Shown in pieces: positions 1 through 7,389 of a stretch of DNA of 21,567 nt. The stretch is taken from contig DATBDE010000070.1 of the NCBI GenBank assembly GCA_036270095.1, forward strand, positions 1 to 21,567. The letters are read 5' to 3'. This DNA comes from DATBDE01 sp036270095 (GTDB lineage Bacteria > Actinomycetota > Thermoleophilia > Solirubrobacterales > Solirubrobacteraceae). The translations under genes were made by a program, and so were the position numbers. The notes beneath the pieces are model-generated. The model did no database searches and was not told the origin of the DNA. It saw nothing but the letters and a program-made list of their open reading frames with translations. Each line of letters begins with the position of its first letter. Within the stretch, counting starts at the first letter, position 1.

Positions 1-97
1 CACCGCCAGCGGAACCGAGTCCGAGCCCGGGCTAAAGGACCCGGCCAAGCTCCAGGCCTTCTTCGCGGCGGCCGCCGAGGCCTCGGTCGCGGCATGA
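1..97 (+). CDS. trpF: Phosphoribosylanthranilate isomerase, C-terminal end (partial)
   Basis: Only the last 31 codons are in the window, read from base 2 to the TGA at 95-97. The residues spell a short Ser/Gly-Thr-Glu-Ser turn followed by PGLKDPAKLQAFF, which resembles the phosphate-binding turn and last helix at the C-terminus of TrpF (TIM barrel enzyme converting phosphoribosylanthranilate to CdRP in tryptophan synthesis). The stop overlaps the trpB start in an ATGA quad, so the two are probably translationally coupled. The order trpF-trpB-trpA is a common bacterial arrangement and supports the call. Too little is visible to check active-site residues; another TIM-barrel enzyme is possible but unlikely here. 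Confidence 0.8.
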   Translation, partial: TASGTESEPGLKDPAKLQAFFAAAAEASVAA

Positions 98-1263
98 CAA
101 CGATCGAGCACCGCTTTGGGCCCTACGGGGGCCAGTACGTCCCCGAGACGCTGATGCCGGCGCTGGCCGAGCTCGAGCAGGGCTGGCTGGCCGCGCGCGA
201 GGACCCGGCCTTCCGCGAGGCCCTCGCCGGGCTGCTGCGCGACTTCGCTGGGCGCCCGACGCCGCTGTACCGCGCCCGCCGCCTGTCCGAGACGATCGGC
301 GCGCCGGTGTTCCTGAAGCGCGAGGACCTCCTGCACACCGGGGCGCACAAGCTCAACAACGCCCTCGGGCAGTCGCTGCTCGCGCGCCGCATGGGCAAGA
401 CGCGCGTGATCGCCGAGACCGGCGCCGGCCAGCACGGCGTCGCCACCGCCACCGCATGCGCGCTGCTGGACGTCGAGTGCCAGGTCTACATGGGCACCGA
501 GGACATGCGCCGCCAGCAGCCCAACGTCGAGCGCATGGGCCTGCTCGGCGCCACCGTCATCCCCGTCGACGCGGGCACGCGCACGCTCAAGGAGGCCACG
601 TCTGCGGCGATCCGCGACTGGGTGGCCAACGCCGGTACCACCCACTACGTCATCGGCTCGGCCGTCGGCCCGGCGCCCTATCCGTCGCTGGTGCGCGACC
701 TCCAGCGCGTCATCGGCGACGAGGCGCGCGTACAGGTGTTGGAGCAGGCCGAGCGCCTGCCCGCCCGCGTCGTGGCCTGCGTCGGCGGCGGCTCGAACGC
801 CATCGGCACCTTCACCGCCTTTCTGGACGACGACCAGGTCGAGCTCGTCGGCGTCGAGGCCGCGGGTGACGGCATCGAGACGGGCCGCCACGGCGCGCCG
901 CTGACCGTGGGCGGACGCGCCGGCGTGCTGCACGGTGCCATGTCCGCGGTCCTGCAGGACGCCGACGGCCAGATCCTCGAGGCGCACTCGATCTCGGCCG
1001 GCCTCGACTACCCCGGCACCGGCCCGCAGCTGGCCGCGCTGCGCGACGCCGGGCGGGTGCGGTTCGAGGCGGTCACCGACGTCGACGCGCTCAGCGCCTT
1101 CCGCGCCATGGCGCGCCTGGAGGGGATCATCCCCGCGCTCGAGAGCGCGCACGCGATCGCCTGGCTGCTGGCCAACCCGCCCGTCGACCCCGACGCGCTG
1201 CAGCTCGTCTGCCTCTCGGGGCGCGGCGACAAGGACCTCGCCGAGGTCCTGGCCGCCGGATGA
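94..1263 (+). CDS. trpB: Tryptophan synthase beta chain
   Basis: The 389-residue protein has the full length of bacterial TrpB, the PLP enzyme that condenses indole with L-serine to give L-tryptophan in the alpha2beta2 cytosolic complex. Visible landmarks are the PLP lysine K86 in HKLNNALGQ, the catalytic Glu E108 in ETGAGQHG, and the phosphate-binding loop GGGSNAIG at 231-238, all at the spacing seen in the E. coli enzyme. The ATG at 94 overlaps the trpF stop (ATGA), and the TGA at 1261-1263 overlaps the trpA ATG, so the three genes form a tightly coupled operon. It is the TrpB1 type, which normally partners with TrpA. Nothing appears truncated or unusual. Confidence 0.98.
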   Translation: MTTIEHRFGPYGGQYVPETLMPALAELEQGWLAAREDPAFREALAGLLRDFAGRPTPLYRARRLSETIGAPVFLKREDLLHTGAHKLNNALGQSLLARRMGKTRVIAETGAGQHGVATATACALLDVECQVYMGTEDMRRQQPNVERMGLLGATVIPVDAGTRTLKEATSAAIRDWVANAGTTHYVIGSAVGPAPYPSLVRDLQRVIGDEARVQVLEQAERLPARVVACVGGGSNAIGTFTAFLDDDQVELVGVEAAGDGIETGRHGAPLTVGGRAGVLHGAMSAVLQDADGQILEAHSISAGLDYPGTGPQLAALRDAGRVRFEAVTDVDALSAFRAMARLEGIIPALESAHAIAWLLANPPVDPDALQLVCLSGRGDKDLAEVLAAG

Positions 1264-2042
1264 GCGAGCGCATCGCGGCCGCGTTCGCGGCCAACGGCAA
1301 GCGGGCGGCGCTCATGCCCTACCTGATGGGCGGCTTCCCGGACCTCGACACCTCGCGCCGGATCGGCGAGGCCTACGTCGACGCCGGCGCCGACCTCATC
1401 GAGCTCGGCGTGCCGTTCTCGGACCCGCTGGCCGACGGGCCGTCCATCCACGCGGCGGCGACCGCGGCGCTGCGCGCCGGGGCGACCGTCGACGGTGTGC
1501 TCGAGGTCGGCCGCGCGCTGGCGCGGCGGGTGCCGGTGGCGCTCATGGTCTACGCCAACCTCGTGCTGCGCCACGGCGCCGACGCCTTCGCGACGCGCCT
1601 GCGCGACGGCGGCATCGACGGGCTCATCGTGCCCGACCTGCCCAGTGAGGAGGCCGACGGCGTGCTCGCCGCGTGCGACGCGGCCGCGGTGGCGCTGATC
1701 CCGCTCGCTGCGCCGACCACGACCGACGACCGCCTGCGCCACATCGGCGCCCAGGCGCGCGGCTTCCTCTACACCGTGTCGCTCACCGGGATCACCGGCG
1801 AGCGCAAGGACCTGTCGGCCGGCCTGCCCGCGCTGCTTCGCCGGGCCAAGGCCGCGACCGAAGTGCCGGTGGCGGTCGGCTTCGGGATCGGAACGCCCGC
1901 GCAGGCCCGCGAGGCGGCCGCGATGGGCGCCGACGGCGTCATCGTCGGCTCGCGCCTGGTCCGCGAGGCAACGGAGGCCGCTGATCCGCCCGCCGCGGTG
2001 GGCGCACTGGTCCGGGGCCTGGCCGCCGGGCTGGGGGATTAG
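1260..2042 (+). CDS. trpA: Tryptophan synthase alpha chain
   Basis: A 260-residue TIM-barrel protein of normal TrpA length that cleaves indole-3-glycerol phosphate and channels indole to TrpB. The catalytic pair is visible as E48 and D59 in IELGVPFSDPLADGP, matching E49/D60 of E. coli. The C-terminal phosphate-binding segment GFGIGTPAQA followed by GADGVIVGSRLV is present. The ATG start overlaps the trpB stop by four bases. The stop is TAG at 2040-2042, and these bases also form the start of a TAGACT hexamer that could be the -10 of the next small gene. No leader peptide or attenuator for the operon is in view, since its 5' end lies outside the window. Confidence 0.97.
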   Translation: MSERIAAAFAANGKRAALMPYLMGGFPDLDTSRRIGEAYVDAGADLIELGVPFSDPLADGPSIHAAATAALRAGATVDGVLEVGRALARRVPVALMVYANLVLRHGADAFATRLRDGGIDGLIVPDLPSEEADGVLAACDAAAVALIPLAAPTTTDDRLRHIGAQARGFLYTVSLTGITGERKDLSAGLPALLRRAKAATEVPVAVGFGIGTPAQAREAAAMGADGVIVGSRLVREATEAADPPAAVGALVRGLAAGLGD

Positions 2043-2045
2043 ACT
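2040..2045 (+). promoter_or_regulatory. Possible -10 element TAGACT upstream of the small membrane protein
   Basis: TAGACT fits the actinobacterial TANNNT -10 consensus and begins with the TAG stop of trpA. It ends 11 nt before the ATG at 2057, so a transcript from it would have only a few untranslated bases. No convincing -35 is visible. The gene may instead be read through from the trp operon. Confidence 0.35.
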
Positions 2046-2056
2046 CCCGCCTCCGC

Positions 2057-2221
2057 ATGGGTCTCGTCGCCGCAACCGCCGCCGGTCTCGTCCTCTGGAT
2101 CATCCTCTGGGCCATCGGCCTCAAGGCCTTCGACGCGTTCCTGATCACGCTGGTGATCGTGCTGCTGACCCAGGTGGTGCGGGGCCTGATGCCCCATATG
2201 CCGGGCCGTCGCCAACGTTGA
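2057..2221 (+). CDS. Small hydrophobic two-helix membrane protein (54 aa)
   Basis: A short reading frame with an ATG at 2057 and TGA at 2219-2221 encodes 54 residues. Residues about 3-22 and 27-45 are strongly hydrophobic (AAGLVLWIILWAIGL and ITLVIVLLTQVV), joined by a short KAFD turn, and the tail is basic (GRRQR), which predicts two transmembrane helices with the C-terminus inside. The composition resembles the short 'hydrophobic protein' families seen in actinobacteria, whose role is unknown. It lies 14 bases after trpA in the same direction. Codon third positions are G/C rich as in neighbouring genes, which argues for a real gene. No function is claimed. Confidence 0.65.
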   Translation: MGLVAATAAGLVLWIILWAIGLKAFDAFLITLVIVLLTQVVRGLMPHMPGRRQR

Positions 2222-2257
2222 ACGGCGATTAACGGTGCTGGCGGTCGCTCCAGCCCT

Positions 2258-2271
2258 GCGATTAGAATCGC
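2258..2271 (+). promoter_or_regulatory. Palindrome overlapping the likely -10 of the liv operon
   Basis: GCGATT-AG-AATCGC is a perfect inverted repeat (6-bp arms, 2-bp spacer). It contains TAGAAT (2263-2268), a good -10 hexamer about 52 nt before the TTG start of the binding-protein gene. A second copy of GCGATTA lies at 2225-2231, 33 bp upstream in the same orientation. A regulator bound here would cover the promoter. No clear -35 was found. Confidence 0.45.
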
Positions 2272-2308
2272 CGCCGGTGCAGGTGAGCTGTGCTTCAACA
2301 CCCTTTCT

Positions 2309-2316
2309 GAGGAGGG
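2309..2316 (+). promoter_or_regulatory. Strong ribosome binding site GAGGAGGG for livJ
   Basis: GAGGAGGG sits four bases before the TTG at 2321. It decides the start of the binding-protein gene, because the TTG opens a perfect lipoprotein signal peptide. The genes around it that look leaderless lack such a site. Confidence 0.85.
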
Positions 2317-2320
2317 AACC

Positions 2321-3571
2321 TTGAGAGTACGTCGGTTCGCATTCAGTGCGAGCCTGCTCGGCGCCGTGGCGTTGCTGATCTCCGCCTGTGGCTCGAGCAG
2401 TAGCAGTAGCAGTGGTGGTGGCTCGTGCGTGTCAGGGAACACGCTGCAGATCTATTCGAGCCTTCCGTTCGATCCCACCGACAAGCCCCAGTCCCAGGAC
2501 GTTGTCGACGGCGAGAAGCTCGCGCTCCAGAAGGCGGGCAACAAGGTCGGCAAGTACACCATCAAGTACGTGTCGCTTGACGACGCGACGCCGGCCGAGG
2601 GCAAGTGGGAGGCCGGCCAGGTCTCGTCCAACGCCCGTACGGCGGCGCAGAACCAGAACACGATCCTGTACCTGGGCGAGTTCAACTCGGGCGCGACGGC
2701 GGTCTCGCTGCCGATCCTCAACCGTTCGGGGATCCTGCAGATCAGCCCGTCGAACACCGCAGTGGGCCTGACCAAGAAGTCGGCCGACCCGGCCGAGCCG
2801 GCCAAGTACTACCCGACCGGCAAGCGCACCTACGGGCGCGTCGTCCCGGCGGACAACATCCAGTCGGCCGCCCAGGTGTCCTACATGAAGAGCCTCGGAG
2901 TGAAGAAGCTCTACGTGCTGGACGACAAGGAGGTCTACGGCAAGGGCGTGGGCGACGGAGTCGCCGCCGACGCCAAGAAGGCCGGCATCCAGGTGCTGGG
3001 CGACGAGGGGATCGACCCCAAGGCCGCCAACTACCGCTCGCTGGCCCAGAAGATGAAGTCGGCAGGAGCCGACGCGTTCTTCTTCGGCGGGATCACCGCC
3101 AACAACGCGGTCCAGCTGTGGGGCGACATCTTCGCCGCCAACCCCAACATCAAGGGCTTCGGCCCCGACGGCGTCGCCGAGACCTCGTTCTCGAGCAAGA
3201 TCCCGACGGCGACGATGCCCGACACCTATATCACCAACCCGACGCTGCCGGAGCAGCTGTACCCGCCGGCCGCCAAGTCGTTCTTCGCGGACTTCAAGTC
3301 GACCTACGGGCACGACCCGGAGCCGTACGCGATCTACGGCTATGAGGCCATGAACGCGGCGCTGCAAGCGATCAAGAACGCCGGCGATAAGGGCAACTGC
3401 CGCGCGGACGTGATCAAGGGGTTCTTCGCGATCAAGAACAAACAGTCGGTGCTCGGGACGTACTCGATCGACGCCGACGGTGACACGACGATCACCGATT
3501 ACGGCGGAAACACGATCAAGAACGGCAAGTTGACGTTCGACAAGGTCATCAAGGCACAGAACGCCAGCTGA
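2321..3571 (+). CDS. livJ: Branched-chain amino acid type ABC transporter substrate-binding lipoprotein
   Basis: A 416-residue periplasmic-binding protein of the Leu/Ile/Val (type I fold, Peripla_BP_6) class. The N-terminus has two Arg-rich stretches, a hydrophobic core and the lipobox I-S-A-C with lipidation Cys at C23, followed by a Ser/Gly tether (residues 24-34). It should sit on the outer face of the membrane and deliver a ligand to the LivHMGF importer encoded just downstream. Motifs typical of the family include YLGEFNSGATAVSLPILN and YGRVVPADNIQ, then a second lobe with KLYVLDD and GADAFFFGG. The start is TTG, fixed by the Shine-Dalgarno site. The ligand may be a branched-chain amino acid, but amides, urea or aromatic acids are alternatives because this family is broad. 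Confidence 0.92.
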   Translation: MRVRRFAFSASLLGAVALLISACGSSSSSSSGGGSCVSGNTLQIYSSLPFDPTDKPQSQDVVDGEKLALQKAGNKVGKYTIKYVSLDDATPAEGKWEAGQVSSNARTAAQNQNTILYLGEFNSGATAVSLPILNRSGILQISPSNTAVGLTKKSADPAEPAKYYPTGKRTYGRVVPADNIQSAAQVSYMKSLGVKKLYVLDDKEVYGKGVGDGVAADAKKAGIQVLGDEGIDPKAANYRSLAQKMKSAGADAFFFGGITANNAVQLWGDIFAANPNIKGFGPDGVAETSFSSKIPTATMPDTYITNPTLPEQLYPPAAKSFFADFKSTYGHDPEPYAIYGYEAMNAALQAIKNAGDKGNCRADVIKGFFAIKNKQSVLGTYSIDADGDTTITDYGGNTIKNGKLTFDKVIKAQNAS

Positions 3572-3591
3572 CGCACTCGAAGTAGTCGTCT

Positions 3592-3628
3592 GGGCCGGGG
3601 GAGCGGCAACAAGGCCGTCCCCCGGCCC
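3592..3628 (+). terminator. Strong intercistronic hairpin between livJ and livH
   Basis: GGGCCGGGGGA (3592-3602) pairs perfectly with TCCCCCGGCCC (3618-3628). The loop can pair further (CGGC 3604-3607 with GCCG 3614-3617), giving about 15 base pairs with one bulged G and a 6-nt loop. It is followed by TTAGACTC, not a T run, so it is not a textbook intrinsic terminator. It more likely causes partial termination or protects the 3' end of the livJ message, giving more binding protein than permease. Confidence 0.7.
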
Positions 3629-3629
3629 T

Positions 3630-3635
3630 TAGACT
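3630..3635 (+). promoter_or_regulatory. Possible internal -10 TAGACT before livH
   Basis: TAGACT lies directly after the intercistronic hairpin and 40 nt before the livH start. The same TAGACTC heptamer occurs at 2040-2046 and on the minus strand at 20793-20799, where it is also positioned as a -10. It could restart transcription of the permease genes. No -35 match is evident, and the hairpin occupies the place where one would be. Confidence 0.3.
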
Positions 3636-3663
3636 CAGCACCCGACAAGCCGCCCCGCCGAGC

Positions 3664-3670
3664 GGAGGAG
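3664..3670 (+). promoter_or_regulatory. Ribosome binding site GGAGGAG for livH
   Basis: GGAGGAG ends five bases before the TTG at 3676 and supports TTG rather than a later ATG as the livH start. Confidence 0.8.
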
Positions 3671-3675
3671 ATCGT

Positions 3676-4710
3676 TTGGAGGCAGCAGCGGTACCGCAAC
3701 CGAAGCCACCCGTGTTCCGGCGGGTCGCCTCGGCCGTGTGGCAGAACATCCTCTGGATCGGCCTGGCCGCCTGGGTCCTCTTCTATGCGTTCCAGGACCC
3801 GACCGAGACGCTCGACGACGTCAAGACCGGGATCTCGAACGGCACGATCTGGGCGCTCATCGCCCTCGGCTACACGCTGGTCTACGGGATCATCGAGCTG
3901 ATCAACTTCGCCCACGGCGACGTGTTCATGCTCGGCTCCTTCGTCGCCGTGTCGATGTGGACCTGGCTCGGGATCAGCGCCGGCTCGTCGGTGATCGTGA
4001 TCATCCTCGGCATCGCCGGCGTGCTGATCGTCAGCATGCTGGCCACCGGCTCGCTCAACGTGCTGATCGAGCGCGTCGCCTACCGGCCGTTACGCAACGC
4101 GCCCAAGCTGGCGCCGCTGATCACGGCGATCGGGATGTCGTTCATCCTCCAGAACGTGGGCTCGCTCTGGTATGGCCTGCCCACGTCGGTGCCCGACCTG
4201 ATCGGGTCCCAGAAGACGCTGTTCACCATCTTCGACGTCGACGTCGTGCGCTCGGACGTGTTCGCGGTCGCGGTCACGCTGCCGCTCCTGATCGCGCTGC
4301 TCGTGTTCGTCGGGCGGACGCGGTACGGCAAGGCGATGCGCGCCACGGCGCAGGATCCCGACGCCGCCCGGCTCATGGGCATCAACGTCGACCGCACGAT
4401 CGCGCTGACCTTCCTCATCGGCGGCCTGCTCGCCGGCGCGGCGGGCCTGATCTACGCGCTCTACAACGGCACCGTTCGCTTCAACGAGGGCTTCACCGCC
4501 GGCTTGATCGCGTTCACCGCCGCCGTCATGGGCGGCATCGGCAACCTCAAGGGCGCCGTCGTGGGGGGCCTGATCATCGGAGTGGTGCAGTCGATCTCCG
4601 ACGACCACTACGGCCAACAATGGACCGAGGCCGTGGTGTTCGGGATCCTCATCCTGATCATGGTCTTCCGGCCCGACGGGCTGTTCGGCGAGGAGGTCCG
4701 GCCCGGATGA
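3676..4710 (+). CDS. livH: Branched-chain amino acid type ABC transporter permease LivH
   Basis: A 344-residue inner-membrane permease of the LivH family, one of the two channel-forming subunits. The family core begins near residue 50 with NGTIWALIALGYTLVYGIIELINFAHGDVFMLG, which carries the conserved INFAHG signature. The segment MGGIGNLKGAVVGGLIIG near the C-terminus is the usual GGxGxxxGAxxGG loop that faces the ATPases. It is longer than the usual 290-310 residues because of an N-terminal stretch with one extra likely membrane helix (about residues 22-41, WQNILWIGLAAWVLFYAF). The TTG start follows a clear ribosome binding site. The TGA overlaps the livM ATG by an ATGA quad. Confidence 0.95.
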   Translation: MEAAAVPQPKPPVFRRVASAVWQNILWIGLAAWVLFYAFQDPTETLDDVKTGISNGTIWALIALGYTLVYGIIELINFAHGDVFMLGSFVAVSMWTWLGISAGSSVIVIILGIAGVLIVSMLATGSLNVLIERVAYRPLRNAPKLAPLITAIGMSFILQNVGSLWYGLPTSVPDLIGSQKTLFTIFDVDVVRSDVFAVAVTLPLLIALLVFVGRTRYGKAMRATAQDPDAARLMGINVDRTIALTFLIGGLLAGAAGLIYALYNGTVRFNEGFTAGLIAFTAAVMGGIGNLKGAVVGGLIIGVVQSISDDHYGQQWTEAVVFGILILIMVFRPDGLFGEEVRPG

Positions 4711-5906
4711 GCGGCGCCAAGTCGCGGGCACCGGAGCTGCGCTCGAGCTTTGCGAACGTGCGCGGGCTGCTGCCGCGCTGGGCCTGGATACTCATCTTCC
4801 TCGGCCTCGCCATCGCGTACCCGTACGTCGTTCCCAATCTCCTGGGCGGGGGCGCCGGCGACGACCTGCTCGACGCATCGGTCAACACCCTCGGCTACAT
4901 CATCATGGCTCTGGGCCTGAACATCGTCGTCGGCTTCGCCGGCCTGCTCGACCTCGGCTACGTCGCCTTCTACGCGATCGGGGCGTTCGTGATCGGCTGG
5001 CTTGCGTCGGGGCAGTTCGAGCACGTCCATCTCGACGTCCTCACCGACGTGCAGAAGGTGCTGCCGGGGTTCCACATCAACTTCGTGATCGTGGTGATCA
5101 TCGCCGCGGCCTTCACCGGACTGTGGGGGGTGATCCTGGGCGCACCCACCCTGCGCCTACGCGGCGACTACCTAGCCATCGTGACGCTCGCGTTCGGGGA
5201 GATCGTCCCGCGCGTGTTCGAGAACTGGACCTTCGTCTCCAACGGACGCCAGGGCATCACCCCGATCGACCGCGTCTACTTCCCGGGAGTGGGCGAGCTG
5301 AACTACCCCATCGAACTGGCCGGCATCTACTTCGTTGGCCTCGGCATGGTCCTCGTGACGCTGTTCGTGAACATCCGCCTGCGCGACTCCAGGCTCGGGC
5401 GGGCGTGGATCGCCGTGCGCGAGGACGAGGTCGCGGCGGCCGCGATGGGCGTCAACCTGGTGCGGACGAAGCTGTGGGCCTACGCCGTCGGCGCGGCCTT
5501 CGGCGGCTTCGCCGGCGCCTTCCTGGGCGCGTACCGGAACACCGTGAACGTGGACCAGTTCGAGTTCGGCTTCTCGGTCTTCATCCTCTGCATGATCATC
5601 ATCGGCGGCATGGGCAACGTGGCCGGGGTGATCCTGGGCGCGATCGCGTTGTCGATGCTCGACCGGTTCATCCTGCCCCAGCTCAACGACGTCCCCGACG
5701 CCATCGGCCTGAATTTCGATCTGACGGCGGTCAACTTCGGGATCTTCGGCTTCTTCCTGCTGGTGATGATGGTCCTCCGGCCCGAGGGCTTCATACCCTC
5801 GTCACGACGAAGACTCGAGCTCCATTCCGGCGAGGTCGATGACGTCGCCGCCGACCGGACGGGCGTGGGCGAGCCCGGCGAGGCCCTCTACGAGGCAAGG
5901 CGTTGA
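4707..5906 (+). CDS. livM: Branched-chain amino acid type ABC transporter permease LivM
   Basis: From the ATG overlapping livH, this frame encodes 399 residues of a multi-spanning permease that pairs with LivH. The family signatures are visible: LGLNIVVGFAGLLDLGYVAFYAIGAF early on, LRLRGDYLAIVTLAFGEI in the middle, RLGRAWIAVREDEVAAAAMGVN, and GGMGNVAGVILGA near the end. An N-terminal cytoplasmic stretch of about 25 residues precedes the first helix, and a hydrophilic tail of about 40 residues (SSRRRLELHSGEVDDVAA...) follows the last. The frame is open further upstream, but only the ATG at 4707 gives the normal N-terminus and the operon-style overlap. The stop at 5904-5906 overlaps the TTG of livG. 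Confidence 0.95.
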   Translation: MSGAKSRAPELRSSFANVRGLLPRWAWILIFLGLAIAYPYVVPNLLGGGAGDDLLDASVNTLGYIIMALGLNIVVGFAGLLDLGYVAFYAIGAFVIGWLASGQFEHVHLDVLTDVQKVLPGFHINFVIVVIIAAAFTGLWGVILGAPTLRLRGDYLAIVTLAFGEIVPRVFENWTFVSNGRQGITPIDRVYFPGVGELNYPIELAGIYFVGLGMVLVTLFVNIRLRDSRLGRAWIAVREDEVAAAAMGVNLVRTKLWAYAVGAAFGGFAGAFLGAYRNTVNVDQFEFGFSVFILCMIIIGGMGNVAGVILGAIALSMLDRFILPQLNDVPDAIGLNFDLTAVNFGIFGFFLLVMMVLRPEGFIPSSRRRLELHSGEVDDVAADRTGVGEPGEALYEARR

Positions 5907-6685
5907 GCGACGAGAGCAAGAACGGCGTCCTGCTCGAGGCGAGCCACGTCACCAAGACGTTCGGCGGTCTCGTGGCGGTCAACGACGTCTCCTTCACGGT
6001 CCCCCGCGCCGGGATCGTGTCGATCATCGGCCCCAACGGCGCCGGCAAGACGACGTTCTTCAACATGCTGACCGGCCTGTACAAGCCGACGATCGGGCAC
6101 GTGAGCTTCGAGGGCCGCAACATCACCGGCAAGCCCCCGCACGTCATCACCAAGGCCGGCATCGCCCGCACGTTCCAGAACATCAAGCTGTTCCGGACCA
6201 TGACCGCGCTCGAGAACGTCCAGGTGGGCATGCAGCCGCGGCTGCAGTCCGGGGTGGTGGCCTCGATCGTGCACTGGCCCAAGCAGCAGCGCGAGGAGCG
6301 GGCGTCGGAGGACAAGGCGCGCGAGCTGCTCTCGTTCGTCGGGCTCAAGCGCTACTACGAGCTCTCGTCAAACCTGCCCTACGGCGACCAGCGGCGGCTG
6401 GAGATCGCGCGGGCGCTGGCCTCGGAGCCCAAGCTCCTGCTGCTCGACGAGCCCACGGCGGGCATGAACCCGCAGGAGTCGGAGGAGCTGCGCGGGCTGA
6501 TGGAGACCCTGCGCGCCGAGCGCGGGATCAGCGTGCTGCTCATCGAGCACGACATGCGCGTGGTCATGAACGTGTCCGACCACATCACGGTGCTCGACTA
6601 CGGCGAGAAGATCGCCGAGGGCAACCCCCAGGAGGTCCGCAAGGACCCCCGCGTCATCGAGGCCTACCTGGGGAGCCAGGCGTGA
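5903..6685 (+). CDS. livG: Branched-chain amino acid type ABC transporter ATP-binding protein LivG
   Basis: A 260-residue ABC ATPase that powers the LivHM channel from the cytosolic side. Walker A is GPNGAGKT at 43-50, the Q-loop Gln is Q92 in ARTFQNIKLF, the signature is the LivG-type LPYGDQRRLEIARAL (about 158-172), Walker B is LLLLDEP with Glu at position 183, and the switch His is H216 in LLIEHDM. The C-terminal GNPQEVRKDPRVIEAYLG is typical of LivG. The start is TTG at 5903, which forms a TTGA overlap with the livM stop. There is no strong ribosome binding site of its own, so translation is probably coupled to livM. The stop overlaps the livF GTG. Confidence 0.95.
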   Translation: MSDESKNGVLLEASHVTKTFGGLVAVNDVSFTVPRAGIVSIIGPNGAGKTTFFNMLTGLYKPTIGHVSFEGRNITGKPPHVITKAGIARTFQNIKLFRTMTALENVQVGMQPRLQSGVVASIVHWPKQQREERASEDKARELLSFVGLKRYYELSSNLPYGDQRRLEIARALASEPKLLLLDEPTAGMNPQESEELRGLMETLRAERGISVLLIEHDMRVVMNVSDHITVLDYGEKIAEGNPQEVRKDPRVIEAYLGSQA

Positions 6686-7389
6686 TCCTGCAGGTGGAGG
6701 ACATCCACACCTTCTATGGGTCGATCGAGGCGTTGAAGGGGATCTCGATCGAGGTCAAGGAGGGCGAGGTCGTGACCCTGATCGGCTCCAACGGCGCCGG
6801 CAAGTCGACGACGCTGCGCTCGATCTCGGGCCTCAATGCGCCCAAGACCGGCAAGATCATCTACGACGGCAAGGAGATCCAGGGCACGCCCGCCCACGAG
6901 GTCGCCGCCCTCGGGATCGCGCAGGCCCCCGAGGGCCGGCGCATCTTCCCGCGCCTGACCGTGGGCGAGAACCTCGACATGGGCGCGTTCCTGCGCTCCA
7001 ACCGGCAGGAGATCACGCGTGACCGCGAGCGCGTGTTCGAGCTCTTCCCGCGCCTCAAGGAGCGCGAGAACCAGAAGGGGGGGACGATGTCGGGCGGCGA
7101 GCAGCAGATGCTCGCCATGGGCCGGGCGATGATGGCCAACCCGAAGATGCTGCTGCTCGACGAGCCCTCACTCGGGCTCGCGCCGGTGGTCGTGGACCGG
7201 ATCTACGAGACCATCCGGACCATCAACCAGCAGGGCGTGACCATCCTCCTGGTCGAGCAGAACGCGAACTACGCGCTCGACGTCTCCGCGCGCGGCTACG
7301 TGCTCGAGACCGGCAAGGTGGCGCTCACCGACCAGTCGGCGGCGCTGCGGTCCAACGAGGAAGTCCAGAAGGCCTACCTGGGCACATGA
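6682..7389 (+). CDS. livF: Branched-chain amino acid type ABC transporter ATP-binding protein LivF
   Basis: A 235-residue ABC ATPase, the second nucleotide-binding subunit of the importer. Walker A is GSNGAGKS at 35-42, the Q-loop region reads APEGRRIFPRLTVGENL, which is diagnostic for LivF, the signature is MSGGEQQMLAMGRAM (136-150), and Walker B is LLLDEPSLGLAP (157-168). The start is GTG at 6682, overlapping the livG stop by GTGA and giving MILQVEDIHTFYG, the usual LivF N-terminus. The stop overlaps the ATG of a small membrane protein gene, so the coupled run continues. Confidence 0.96.
   Translation: MILQVEDIHTFYGSIEALKGISIEVKEGEVVTLIGSNGAGKSTTLRSISGLNAPKTGKIIYDGKEIQGTPAHEVAALGIAQAPEGRRIFPRLTVGENLDMGAFLRSNRQEITRDRERVFELFPRLKERENQKGGTMSGGEQQMLAMGRAMMANPKMLLLDEPSLGLAPVVVDRIYETIRTINQQGVTILLVEQNANYALDVSARGYVLETGKVALTDQSAALRSNEEVQKAYLGT

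Noticed and set aside
1008..2075. 355-codon minus-strand frame opposite trpB/trpA
   Set aside because: Composition is that of a GC-bias shadow; both trp genes are intact with catalytic residues.
2237..2254. GCTGG/CCAGC 5-bp hairpin after the small membrane gene as the trp operon terminator
   Set aside because: Short stem, 8-nt loop and no T run; too weak to support a terminator call.
3738..4706. Upstream extension of the livM frame through livH
   Set aside because: The extension is Arg/Ala-rich frame-shadow of livH, and the ATG at 4707 starts the real LivM N-terminus.
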